A stretch of 64,000 nt of DNA from Bolinopsis microptera (taxonomy: Eukaryota; Ctenophora; Tentaculata; Lobata; Bolinopsidae): contig NC_087081.1 of the NCBI RefSeq assembly GCF_026151205.1, positions 17,647,859-17,711,858 on the forward strand. The letters are read 5' to 3'. Below, one piece after another: positions 42,346 through 53,320 of this stretch (within the stretch, counting starts at the first letter, position 1; the number at the start of each line of letters is the position of its first letter). A program made the translations under genes and the position numbers. The notes below the pieces were generated by a model. That model was not told the origin of the DNA and did not search any database. It saw only the letters and a list, made by a program, of their open reading frames with translations.

Positions 42346-43084
42346 GTTTGGTTTGAAGTTTGTGGCTAATGACCAGTTCATTTTGTTGAAAGTAACTTTA
42401 ACAGTTTCTTCAACACTTTTTTCATTTCAATCTTGGCTTTTATGTACAGGGGCGGGGGGGGGGGGGGGGGGGGGGGGGGTAACGTTACATACGTTGGTCT
42501 TTATAGCTCAGTCACTGAATGCCTGATTGAGGTAATTTTTTTGGTATGACTTAACTATAGGGTACTATATCACCACTCATTCGAGGAATATGTTAAATAA
42601 AAGAAAATTAATGTTCACTTTTTTCGAATGTTCATCATCGTATTTATTTGATAGTTCTGATAATCGGATCGAGCAAAATTTTGTCGCATTGTGCTCTCTA
42701 AACCCCACGTTATTTCTAATCTAAAGTTGAAAGGGTATAATACTGTGAGCGGCAGTATGACTTACACCCCAATATGTGATGTAGTGTTGAGTAGTGGCGA
42801 GTGTGCGTGTAAGCTATCATTGGATACTGCTGATGAGGAGCCATATCATATACCCACATGGTCACTAGGCTCAATCCCTGCCAGCCAATTACAGCACAGC
42901 ATTCTGATCTCACACACCGCTCTCTCCCTATCAGAAGGGAGAATGGGCCACGGGCGAGATGAAGGGATAAGGTAATTCGATTGTTATCTCCGGAATGCTT
43001 AAATTCAGTGAAAATAAGGAAGGAAATAAAATTGGTATATATCGTTTACCCGGTCCAACATTTTGTTGCTATTATTTCCTTGTC
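42346..43084. other. spacer with a G run and part of a dispersed repeat
   Basis: A poly-G run lies at about 42451-42478. The segment 42505-42720 is similar to 48160-48365 (shared GGTATGACTTA, GGATCGAGC and TCAGTCACTGA blocks), marking a dispersed repeat family. No gene recognised. Confidence 0.6.
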
Positions 43085-43988
43085 AACTGGAGAATAGTTT
43101 GTGAACTGGAGAATAGTTTGTAAACTGGAGAATAGTTTGTAAACTGGAGAATAGTTTGTAAACTAGAGAATAGTTTGTAAACTGGAGAATAGTTTGTGAA
43201 CTGGAGAATAGTTTGTAAACTGGAGAATAGTTTGTAAACTGGAGAATAGTTTGTAAACTGGAGAATAGTTTGTAAACTAGAGAATAGTTTGTAAACTGGA
43301 GAATAGTTTGTAAACTGGAGAATAGTTTGTAAACTGGAGAATAGTTTGTAAACTAGAGAATAGTTTGTAAACTGGAGAATAGTTTGTAAACTGGAGAATA
43401 GTTTGTAAACTGGAGGATAGTTTGTAAACTGGAGAATAGTTTGTAAACTGGAGAATAGTTTGTAAACTGGAGAATAGTTTGTAAACTGGAGAATAGTTTG
43501 TAAACTGGAGAATAGTTTGTAAACTGGAGAATAGTTTGTAAACTGGAGGATAGTTTGTAAACTGGAGAATAGTTTGTAAACTGGAGAATAGTTTGTAAAC
43601 TGGAGAATAGTTTGTAAACTGGAGAATAGTTTGTAAACTGGAGAATAGTTTGTAAACTGGAGAATAGTTTGTAAACTGGAGAATAGTTTGTAAACTGGAG
43701 AATAGTTTGTAAACTGGAGAATAGTTTGTAAACTGGAGAATAGTTTGTAAACTGGAGAATAGTTTGTAAACTGGAGAATAGTTTGTAAACTGGAGAATAG
43801 TTTGTAAACTGGAGGATAGTTTGTAAACTGGAGAATAGTTTGTAAACTGGAGAATAGTTTGTAAACTGGAGAATAGTTTGTAAACTGGAGAATAGTTTGT
43901 AAACTGGAGAATAGTTTGTAAACTGGAGAATAGTTTGTAAACTGGAGAATAGTTTGTAAACTGGAGAATAGTTTGTAAACTGGAGAAT
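43085..43988. repeat. 19-bp minisatellite, about 47 copies
   Basis: Unit CTGGAGAATAGTTTGTAAA with occasional CTAGAG, GTGAA and GAGGAT changes. The open minus frames are repeat artefacts. Confidence 0.95.
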
Positions 43989-44074
43989 AAAATTGTAAAC
44001 TGACAATTTCTATTCTATTTTAAGCTTTATATAATCTTTGGACGACTTCTATAGTTTAACTTACACTTTCTTTA

Positions 44075-44175
44075 CATATATGGGCATGTCACGTGTTGAC
44101 CATATATAGGCATGTTACGTGTTGACCATATATGGGCATGTCACGTGTTGACCATATATGGGCATGTCACGTGAT
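44075..44175. promoter_or_regulatory. four 26-bp units with CArG boxes and E-boxes
   Basis: Alternating CCATATATGG (perfect CArG boxes at 44126-44135 and 44152-44161; an 11-bp version at 44100-44110) and CACGTG (44090, 44142, 44168; one unit has TACGTG). CArG boxes are SRF/MADS sites and CACGTG is a bHLH core. No adjacent gene is identified, so a regulatory role is inference. Confidence 0.45.
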
Positions 44176-44412
44176 TGTTTTAATATACTTGCAATATCCG
44201 CAATCTGACTCAAAATGTTGCACTCAAATTTAATATTTTACATGTTCGTACTGACTTGCTGAATTTTCTCGACGAGGGATCATTACTCATAATTACTCAT
44301 AATTAATTTTGTAACTTACAGTGATCTCTAGATCACTGGTGGGGAGGCATCACACTGTTGTTAATCTTGTTTAGTAATTCGTTTTGTGAGAAGACCTGCA
44401 GTTTCAGAGCAG

Positions 44413-46940
44413 TGTCGTAATGCTACACCACAGTTTTAGATAGCACTCTGCAAGGATTGTAATGCTACACCACAGTTTTAGATAGCACTCTGCTGGATTG
44501 TAATGCTACACCACAGTTTTTAGATAGCACTCTGCTAGGATTGTAATGCTACACCACAGTTTTAGATAGCACTCTGCTAGGATTGTAATGCTACACTACA
44601 GTTTAGATAGCACTCTGCTAGGTTTGTAATGCTACACCACAGTTTTAGATCGCACTCTTGCAAGGATTGTAATGCTACACCACAGTTTTAGATAGCACTC
44701 TGCTAGGAATGTAATGCTACACCACAGTTTTAGATAGCACTCTGCTAGGATTGTAATGCTACACCAACAGTTTTAGATAGCACTCTGCTAGGATTGTAAC
44801 TGCTACACCACAGTTTTAGATCGCCCTCTGCTAGGATTGTAATGCTACACCACAGTTTTAGATAGCACTCTGCTAGGATTGTAATGCTACACCACAGTTT
44901 TAGATAGGCACGCTGCTAGGATTGTAATTGCTACACCTACAGTTTTAGAGCACTCTGCTAGGATTGTAATGCTACACCACAGTTTTAGATAGCACTCTGC
45001 TAGGATTGTATGCTACACACAGTTTTAGATAGCACTCTGCCTAGGTTTGTAATTGCTACACCTCAGTTTTAGATAGCCGCTGCATCTGCTAGGATTGTAT
45101 GCTACACCACAGTTTTAGATAGCACTCTAGCTAGGATTGTAATGCTCACCACAGTTTTAGATAGCACTCTGCTAGGATTGTATTGCTACACTACAGTTTT
45201 AGATAGGATCACTAGGTTGGTAATTGCTATAGAGCTGGGGATTGTAATGCTACACACAGTTTTAGATAGCACTCTTGCTAGGATTTGTAATTGCTACACA
45301 CCCACGTTTTAGTAGACACTCTGCTAGTTTGTATGCCTACACCACAGTCTTTAGATAGCACTCTGCAAGGATTGTAATGCTACACCAACAGTTTTAGATA
45401 GCACTCTGCTAGGATTGTAATGCTACACCACAGTTTTAGATTAGCACTCTGCTAGGATTGTAATGCTACACCACAGTTTTAGATAGCACTCTGCTAGGAT
45501 TGTAATGCTACACCACAGTTTTAGATAGCACTCTGCTAGGATTGTAATGCTACACTACAGTTTTAGATAGCACTCTGCTAGGATTGTAATGCTACACCAC
45601 AGTTTTAGATAGCACTCTGCAAGGATTGTAATGCTACACAACAGTTTTAGATAGCACTCTGCTAGGATTGTAATGCTACACCAAGTTTTAGATAGCACTC
45701 TGCTAGGATTGTAATGCTACACCACAGTTTTAGAAGCACTCTGCTAGGATTGTAATGCTACACCACAGTTTTAGATAGCACTCTGCTAGGATTGTAATGC
45801 TACACCACAGTTTTAGATAGCACTCTGCTAGGTTTGTAATGCTACACCACAGTTTTAGATAGCACTCTGCAAGGATTGTAATGCTACACCACAGTTTTAG
45901 ATAGCACTCTGCTAGGATTGTAATGCTACACCACAGTTTTAGATAGCACTCTGCTAGGATTGTAATGCTACACCACAGTTTTAGATAGCACTCTGCTAGG
46001 ATTGTAATGCTACACCACAGTTTTAGATAGCACTCTGCTAGGATTGTAATGCTACACCAGTTTTAGATAGCACTCTGCTAGGATTGTAATGCTACACCAC
46101 AGTTTTAGATAGCACTCTGCTAGGATTGTAATGCTACACCAGTTTTAGATAGCACTCTGCTAGGATTGTAATGCTACACTACAGTTTTAGATAGCACTCT
46201 GCTAGGTTTGTAATGCTACACCACAGTTTTAGATAGCACTCTGCTAGGATTGTAATGCTACACCAAGTTTTAGATAGCACTTGCTAGGATTGTAATGCTA
46301 CACCTACAGTTTTAGATAGCACTCTGCTAGGTTTGTAATGCTACACCACAGTTTTAGATAGCACTCTGCTAGGATTGTAATGCTACACCACCAGTTTTAG
46401 ATAGCACTTGCTAGGATTGTAATGCTACACCACAGTTTTAGATAGCACTCTGCTAGGATTGTAATGCTACACCACAGTTTTAGATAGCACTCTGCTAGGA
46501 TTGTAATGCTACACCACAGTTTTAGATAGCACTCTGCTAGGATTGTAATGCTACACCACAGTTTTAGATAGCACTCTGCTAGGATTGTAATGCTACACCA
46601 CCGTTTTAGATAGCACTCTGCTGGATTGTAATGCTACGTAGGCACTCTGTAGGTTGTAATGTACACCACAGCCTCTGCACGGATTGTAATGCTACACCAC
46701 AGTTTTAGATAGCACTCTGCTAGGATTGTAATGCTACACCACAGTTTTAGATAGCACTCTGCTAGGATTGTAATGCTACACCACAGTTTTAAATAGCACT
46801 CTGCTAGGATTGTAATGCTACACCACAGTTTTAGATAGCACTCTGCTAGGATTGTAATGCTACACTACAGTTTTAGATAGCACTCTGCTAGGTTTGTAAT
46901 GCTACACCACAGTTTTAGATAGCACTCTGCTAGGATTGTG
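44413..46940. repeat. 42-bp minisatellite, about 60 copies, with many indels
   Basis: Unit GATTGTAATGCTACACCACA, then GTTTTAGATAGCACTCTGCT and AG. Unlike the other arrays, 44890-45370 and 46600-46690 are full of single-base gains and losses, while neighbouring units are perfect; this looks more like local sequence error than ageing. Confidence 0.92.
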
Positions 46941-47639
46941 GTTACAAGGGATAGTGACTGAGTCACACCCTTAATTTTAGATAAATTGTCTATAGTTGGA
47001 GAAACACCCCCTATTTCTAAATTTTTAATTAAGTTATAGCCTCCTAATTAACGAGAGGCTAAACACTGCTACCAGTACAGGTTATAGCCTCCTAATTAAC
47101 GAGAGGCTAAACACTGCTACCAGTACCACAGGGTGCCTGGTATCAGATTACGCTACATTTTATTTGTCATTTGTTAAATAATAAAACACACCTAGACACG
47201 TTTTATCTGTTGTGCTTGTTTTTAGTATTAACACAGCCTGTTGTGCTTGTTGTTGGTATTAACACAGCCTGTTGATATGTTTATACATGTTTTTAGCTTA
47301 TTCAAATCTGTTCCGAGTTAAGCTCAATTATTTTTGGGAACTTTAGATTTAGAAATTGACAAGGCTAATTATATATATATGATTATGAATTATTGGTCCT
47401 CTGTCTCTGGAAGAGCCTAAAATATTATTGATAAAATTACAGATTAAGATTAGTCTAATTTACTGCAGCTTCAATAAACTTAATTTACGAGCTATGGAAT
47501 GAGAATGATCTCCGAATTCAGCTCCTGAGTAGATAATACGCGAGATTTTCAGTCATTCAATACCGTGAATTCCATTGCGCTACAGATGTGTTATAATTAT
47601 TGGAAACTTGTACGATGTTTTACATTATTCATTGTCGTT
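46941..47639. other. spacer with two short direct repeats
   Basis: Two 48-bp copies of a segment starting TTATAGCCTCCTAATTAACG lie at about 47034-47129, and two copies around TATTAACACAGCCTGTTG near 47226-47275. No gene recognised. Confidence 0.5.
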
Positions 47640-48365
47640 TAGCATTCTTTATTATGATATATCATATGTATATATATATGTAGAAGAAATGAAGCAACGT
47701 TCAAATAGCACCATATTATGGTCTTTTTACTTAGTATCCACTATTCAACAGATATTCAGCTATATCTTTCACATAAAGTTAGTCTCATTCAGAAATATTG
47801 GGCATATGGTTTTTAGCTCATAACTCAGCCATTTTTGTCCAAACTGGATGTAAATTCATGTACTAGTCCAAAAACTATATTGCAAATCTAAACGAAGAAC
47901 ATAGCTCGACTAATTTTGAGTATATTAACGTATACTAAAACATAGGTTTTTTTCTGATTTGAGGGCGGGGATATACTTTAATATACTTTACATGGTGTGG
48001 CACGCCACTCCCTCTTTTTCACTATTGTCGCTATAAAGTAACTTGAACGCTTTTAGCTAGGAATTCATGATATGTTCTAGAGATAGGCCTTAGACATTTT
48101 TTTATTCGATTTTGAAAATCATGGACCTCATTTTTTGAAGATTTTTCCAGGTCAATTGTGCACTCAGTCACTGAGTGCCCAATTAAATTATTCTTTCTGG
48201 TATGACTTACTACCACCACTGGTTAAAGGAATTTGTCAAATCGAAAAAGATTTGCGTTCATTTTTTTTCAAATGAAGGTTTATTTTCGCATTTATTTTAT
48301 AGTTTGGATAGTCGGATCGAGCCAAATTTTATTGAATTGTGTTCGGCCATTCAAATTACGTTTGT
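47640..48365. repeat. dispersed repeat element, copy 1
   Basis: Shares ordered blocks with 62985-64000: ATAAAGTTAGTCTCATT, TTTTTAGCTCATAACTC, AACTGGATGTA, and GATTTGAGGGCGGGGATATA followed by CTTTAATATACTTTA. Its right part also matches 42505-42720. No protein frame; probably an old non-autonomous transposon. Confidence 0.65.
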
Positions 48366-48465
48366 CTTGAAAAAAACATTATGGGAATCGTTCAGGTGTC
48401 ACGCCTCACGGTGTCACCCAGTCAATTTTGTTAAAATGCTTGATAACTTCGTCATTTCGATTCCC

Positions 48466-48548
48466 GTACTGTAGTGCGACACGTACCCTAGTGCGACACG
48501 TACCCTAGTGCGAAAACCTCCAAGATCGACACTGTCGCACTACAGTAC
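48466..48548. repeat. inverted relatives of the 17-bp minisatellite unit
   Basis: GTACTGTAGTGCGACAC at 48466-48482 is the exact reverse complement of the main unit of the 28.9-30.3 kb array. A second, changed unit follows, and TGTCGCACTACAGTAC at 48533-48548 returns in the opposite sense, giving perfect 16-bp hairpin arms. It lies about 400 bp upstream of the AIF1 start codon. Confidence 0.8.
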
Positions 48549-48953
48549 GCTACTTCAACTGAAGTGCGACACGAACTGAAGTGCGACAAAGACTTCTCTG
48601 CGTTTCCGTTTCATGTTCTGTTTTGCTGTGTAGAATGAGTTCGCTGCAGGAGTAGGAGGGTGGGAATGAGGCTTCGTATTCGTCACCGTGGTGTCGTTCA
48701 TCAGGGGGAGGGGGTGTCTGTAATACTTAGAAATCGTACGAATATAACGGTCAGAAACTAAACAGTTTTGATATTGTGCGTTATTGTACAGCTATTGTGC
48801 GTTATTGCGCGTTATTGTACAGCTATACCCTAATATTAATAACGGTGTTTAAAATGTGTAACTGTTAGACATTAACTTTGAATAAAACAACTCAGCAAAA
48901 GTAAAAATGTTCGTTGAAAAGTTTTAATTCTCATTTTTTTAGTTCTAGGTAAA

Positions 48954-51011
48954 ATGTCGAACACAAACAACTACCAAGGAGGCAAAGCCTTTGGGGTTCT
49001 AATGAAACAACGAGAGAAGGATTTAAATGAAATAAACCAACAATTTCTCTCCAGCGGAACATACGACAAGGTCAGTATTACACATAAACCATTACTCCTT
49101 CATAAAACACAAGGTCAGTATTAGTATTACACATAAACCATTACTCCTTCATAAAACACAAGGTCAGTATTACACATAAACCATTACTCCTTCATAAAAC
49201 ACAAGGTCAGTATTACACATAAACCATTACTCCTTCATAAAACACAAGGTCAGTGTTAATATTACACATAAACCATTACTCCTTCATAAAACACAAGGTC
49301 AGTATTACACATAAACCATTACTCCTTCATAAAACACAAGGTCAGTATTACACAATACACATAAACCATTACTCCTTCATAAAACACAAGGTCAGTGTTA
49401 GTAGTAGTAGCATTGATTCTAACATTTATATTATTAATAAATTATTAACCTGGAGGGGGATATTTAAAACATATATATTATTAACTAATTATTAAACTTA
49501 AGGTGGAAGATTTAGAGGAGAAATTGACGACTTACAAAGCGCAGTTCATCAGATTCGATACAGACGGCTCAGGTGACATCGACTTCATGGAACTCAAATA
49601 TATGTTGGAAAAGTGAGTAACACATTTCCCAACTCCAGGCAACCTGTACTTATAGCAAATTCACATTCATCTAATTTCAGATTAACCTGTGTCTGGAATT
49701 TTAATTTTAAATGGGCCTGGTAAAATTAAAGTCCCATTGATGTTGTCAAATTTGTGTCAATATAGCATGTCTACCGAACTAAGCCAATCAAAAGTATACC
49801 TCTAATCTACTAGTGTAACTACAGTGTGAAGTATACCTCTAATCTACTAGTGTAACTACAGTGTGAAGTATACCTATAATCGTTCAGGTTGGAACAGCCG
49901 AAAACTCACTTGGAAATAAAGAAAATGATTGAGACTGTATGTATGATAAATGTTATAATAATCTATTCGAATCCCCCCCCCCCCCCCCCCCCCCCCTTAT
50001 TGACAATCCAATCAATGCCTTTTGTTTTATAGAATCCTTTACGATAAGAAGTGATAACACATTCGTGAGGTTAACAGAAATAATAGTGCATATAAATAAA
50101 ACTACAGATCTACTACTAGTGTGACTACAGTGCGACTACAGTGTGACTACAGTGTGACTACTAGTGTAACTACAGTGTAACTACAGTGTAACTACAGTGT
50201 GACTACAGTGTGACTACAGTGCGACTACTAGTGTAACTACAGTGTAACTACAGTGTGACTACAGTGTGACTACAGTGTAACTACTAGTGTGACTACAGTG
50301 TGACTACAGTGTGACTACAGTGCGACTACTAGTGCAACTACATGGTGTGACTACAGTGTGACTACTAGTGTAACTACAGTGTGACTACAGTGTAACTACT
50401 AGTGTAACTACAGTGTGACTACAGTGTAACTACTAGTGTGACTACAGTGTAACTACAGTGTGACTACAGTGTGATAACCCACTAATTATTCCAGGTGGAC
50501 TCGACGGACAAAGGCACAATAAACTACCCGGACTTCCTTATAATGATGTTGGGAGGCAAGAACAGTGTGCTTAGAATGATCCTTATTTTCGAGGAGAAGA
50601 GAAAAGAGAAACCGAAACCAGCTGGTTCGTAATAGGAACACAAATAAAATGATTTGATTGATTGAGGAGCACTACCCGAAGGCATTACTCGGCACTAACG
50701 CCTTAAAATCTTTAATTACAATCAAATATAAATATATGCACACAATGTATAAAATATTAATAATGTATAAAATATGATTATGCTATTAGCAAATCTAAAT
50801 AGTACTATTAAGAATTTTAAAATTTTAGAATGAAAATTTCAAGGTTTAAAAAATAATAGAAGTAAGAAAGTAAAGACACTGTATATTGTATAATAGTAGT
50901 AATAGAAATATAAAATGTTATAACACACTACCTACCCCCCCAGGAATCAGGAAAAAGCAGAGTCTTGCAGATTTGGGCATCAGACCGGATATGGCTCAGA
51001 ATCTAGAATGA
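48954..51011 (+). CDS. AIF1: allograft inflammatory factor 1 (EF-hand, actin-binding), complete
   Basis: Small cytosolic calcium-binding protein of the AIF1/Iba1 family, known to bind and bundle actin and act in phagocyte and immune-cell motility. Exons: 48954-49070, 49503-49612, 49888-49936, 50495-50624, 50944-51011; GT-AG introns with matching phases give 157 residues (vertebrate AIF1 about 147). Diagnostic blocks are QGGKAFGVL, the canonical EF loop DTDGSGDIDFME (58-69), MLEKLEQPKTHLEIKKMI, and a degenerate second EF loop from Asp94 followed by YPDFLIMMLGGKNSVLRMIL. As in vertebrate AIF1 the second loop lacks acidic ligands. A pyrimidine tract plus TTTTTTTAG just upstream suggests a 5' UTR intron. 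If the last intron were retained the protein would end PAGS at a TAA (50629). AIF1L is an equally possible name. Introns 1 and 3 are filled by short tandem repeats. Confidence 0.95.
49071..49410. repeat. 43-bp array in AIF1 intron 1 repeating its splice donor
   Basis: About seven full units plus part of an eighth, each starting GTCAGTATTACACATAAACC and ending ACACAAG. The exon 1 end is ACAAG/GTCAGT, so each unit junction recreates five exon bases and the six donor bases. Two units carry 6-bp gains. Confidence 0.9.
49974..49997. repeat. poly-C run in AIF1 intron 3
   Basis: About 22 C residues. Length is uncertain in any assembly. It lies 40 bp after the exon 3 donor. Confidence 0.9.
50106..50476. 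repeat. 11-12 bp repeats in AIF1 intron 3
   Basis: Mixed units GTGACTACAGT and GTAACTACTAGT, about 32 in irregular order, stopping just before the real acceptor ATTATTCCAG (50494). Most units contain CTACAG. Confidence 0.88.
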
Positions 51012-52359
51012 AGAGTCACCATCACATGCTACCACATTTCCCTAAGCTAAGTTAGGGAAATGTCGTATGTTAGGGGAGGGGGGGGAGGGGTGCTGAGTTA
51101 GGGCAGTTTCGTACGTTAGAGGGTGGGGGCGGGGGGGGGGGGGGGGGGGGGTCATTAGTCATGTGACTGTTCAACAGACTTACGCTTTTAAGTGCGCTCG
51201 CAAAAAATAGTCCTCCTAAATAACGCATCATTATGAAACCCAAAATAAGCCAATGACTCACACGTGTCATTTCCTGGCGTGATTTAAAAGGAGAACTTTT
51301 TACGAGCGTACAATTGAACGAGCTCGAGGATTGCTTGCGGAGCTTTGATAGTTCGCACTTTCTATTTCACTGTTTTGATAGAAGTTAATGGAGTAAGTGA
51401 CGCTGCATGATAAACACCTTTTTAATTTTAAAGCAATTTTACATATATTCTTTTGTAACGCATCAAGATAGAATTTCAAGTGTGGAAAGATAAACAAACC
51501 GTTTCATTGTAGATGAAGCTGAAAACATGGGTAAAAGATAGGCTAGTATAGTAGGAGCGGTAAAAGATACTGCTATTAATTGAACATTCGGTCCGAATAA
51601 TACATAATATATGCATTATTATGCATAATATATGCATTATTATGCAAATAATACATAATATATGCATTATTGTGTCATCGTGATGGCTCACCAATTTCCA
51701 ATATTGGACCATAGTTGGACGAAGATTAGGATTTAAGAACGCTGGATTTTTGTAATAGTGTAAAGAGCGTGAACCCGAGTTTTGATTTATGCATGGACAG
51801 GAATTAGTATTAATTTAGACGATATAGTTTTGTAAACTGTTATTATTAGCGATATATTGACAATTTAACCGTTATATTTCAATTAATGTTCTGATTTTTA
51901 ATTTACCAATTTTTTTTTCGTCAACGTAGACTCAATATTCTCAAAATCAAGCCAAAAAAAGTAAATATGATTTAAAGTTGCATTGATAATACAATTCTAA
52001 CATTATAGCAAGTTACAACACTTAAAATCATAAATATTATCAAAAACTTTAAAACTAAAAAGTTTATCATATCTGAAACGCTACGCAAAAAATCCCAAAT
52101 AACTTAAGATGCACCTATCTCATTTTGCGGTACAAGTAGTAGTAGTATAGCTATGACCTTGTCAATGATGGGTTGACGAGGGTCCTAAGAACTGGTTTTC
52201 TGAATATAAGTTGAGAATTGTGAGAGTTCCTGAATAGCAAGCTCGTATCCTAGCTTCACGGTATCTCCACATATCTCCTGAACATGTAGCGTCAACATAG
52301 TAACATGTGAAATGTTCAACCACATAATAAACGAAATGTGGACTTTATAGTGTGATGTA
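51012..52359. other. spacer between the convergent AIF1 and LRRC59 genes
   Basis: AIF1 3' UTR is expected at the left. G runs lie near 51074-51150, and AT-rich alternating repeats around TAATATATGCATTATTATGC at 51600-51675. No further exon or RNA gene seen. Confidence 0.5.
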
Positions 52360-52655
52360 ATAATGAGTGAGGGGGGGGGGATGAAGAAGGAGTGGGGGGG
52401 GGGGAATAAAGAGTGGGGGCCAAAAAGAAGGAGGGGGGATAAAGAGTGGGAGCCAAAAAGGGGGGGGGGGGGGGATAAAGAGTGGAGGGTGGGGGCCAAT
52501 AAATAGTGGGGGCCAAAAAGGGGGAGGATAAAGAGAGGGGCAATAAAAGTGGGGTGGGGGCAATTATAAAGAGTGGGAGCCAAAAAGGGGAGGGGGGATA
52601 AAGAGTGGGGCAATTAACAGTGAGGTGTGGTAATAAAGAGGGGGGCAATAAAGGT
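52360..52655. repeat. degenerate purine-rich repeats (AATAAAGAGTGGGGG type)
   Basis: About ten irregular units containing ATAAAGAGTGG and GGCCAAAAAGGGG with variable G runs. Related units resume at 53254-53290 on the far side of the TTAGGG-type block, as if that block had been inserted into this array. Confidence 0.8.
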
Positions 52656-52658
52656 ACC

Positions 52659-53249
52659 GCGACAATTGACCCCCCGACAATTGACCCACCGACAATTGAC
52701 ACCCCGACAATTGACCCCCCGACAATTGACCCCTATGTAATTACACTGGGGTCAATTGTCGCGAAATCTAGGGTTTAGTACGACAATTGACCCACCGACA
52801 ATTGACCCCCCGACAATTGACCCCCCGACAATTGACCCCTATGTAATTACACTGGGGTCAATTGTCGCGAAATCTAGGGTTTAGTACGACAATTGACCCC
52901 CCGACAATTGACCCCTCATGTAATTACACTGGGTCAATTGATCGGGTTAGGGTCAGGATCCTGGGTCAGGGTTAGGGTTAGGGTTAGGGTCCTGGGTCAG
53001 GGTAAGGGTTAGGGTTAGGGTTAGGGTTAGAGTCAGAGTCCTGGGTCAGGGTCAGGGTTAGGGTTAGGGTCAGGGTCAGGGTCAGGGTCAGGGTCAGGGT
53101 CAGGGTCAGGGTCAGGGTCAGGGTCAGGGTCAGGGTCAGGGTCAGGGTCAGGGTCAGGGTCAGGGTCAGGGTCAGGGTCAGGGTCAGGGTCAGGGTCAGG
53201 GTCAGGGTCAATTGTATTAAATTATATTGTCGGGGGGTCAATTGTCGCC
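52659..53249. mobile_element. TTAGGG/TCAGGG repeat block with terminal inverted repeats
   Basis: The left end reads GCGACAATTGACCCCCCGAC and the right end (53228-53249) is its reverse complement, sharing about 23 bp. Inside are three or four direct copies of CGACAATTGACCCC, two copies of a segment with ATGTAATTACACTGG, a TTAGGG tract (about 52965-53060), and about 25 TCAGGG/GGGTCA units (53060-53214). Interstitial telomeric repeat flanked by inverted repeats; mobility is inferred, and no clear target duplication was found. Confidence 0.6.
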
Positions 53250-53320
53250 CACCCGCAATAAAGAGTGGGAACCAAAAAGGAGGGGTAATAAAGAATATGA
53301 GAAATCTCATTATCCAGGTA

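Noticed and set aside
52960-53214. A true chromosome end
   Set aside because: The TTAGGG/TCAGGG tract is short, mixed in composition and flanked on both sides by ordinary sequence and the LRRC59 gene.
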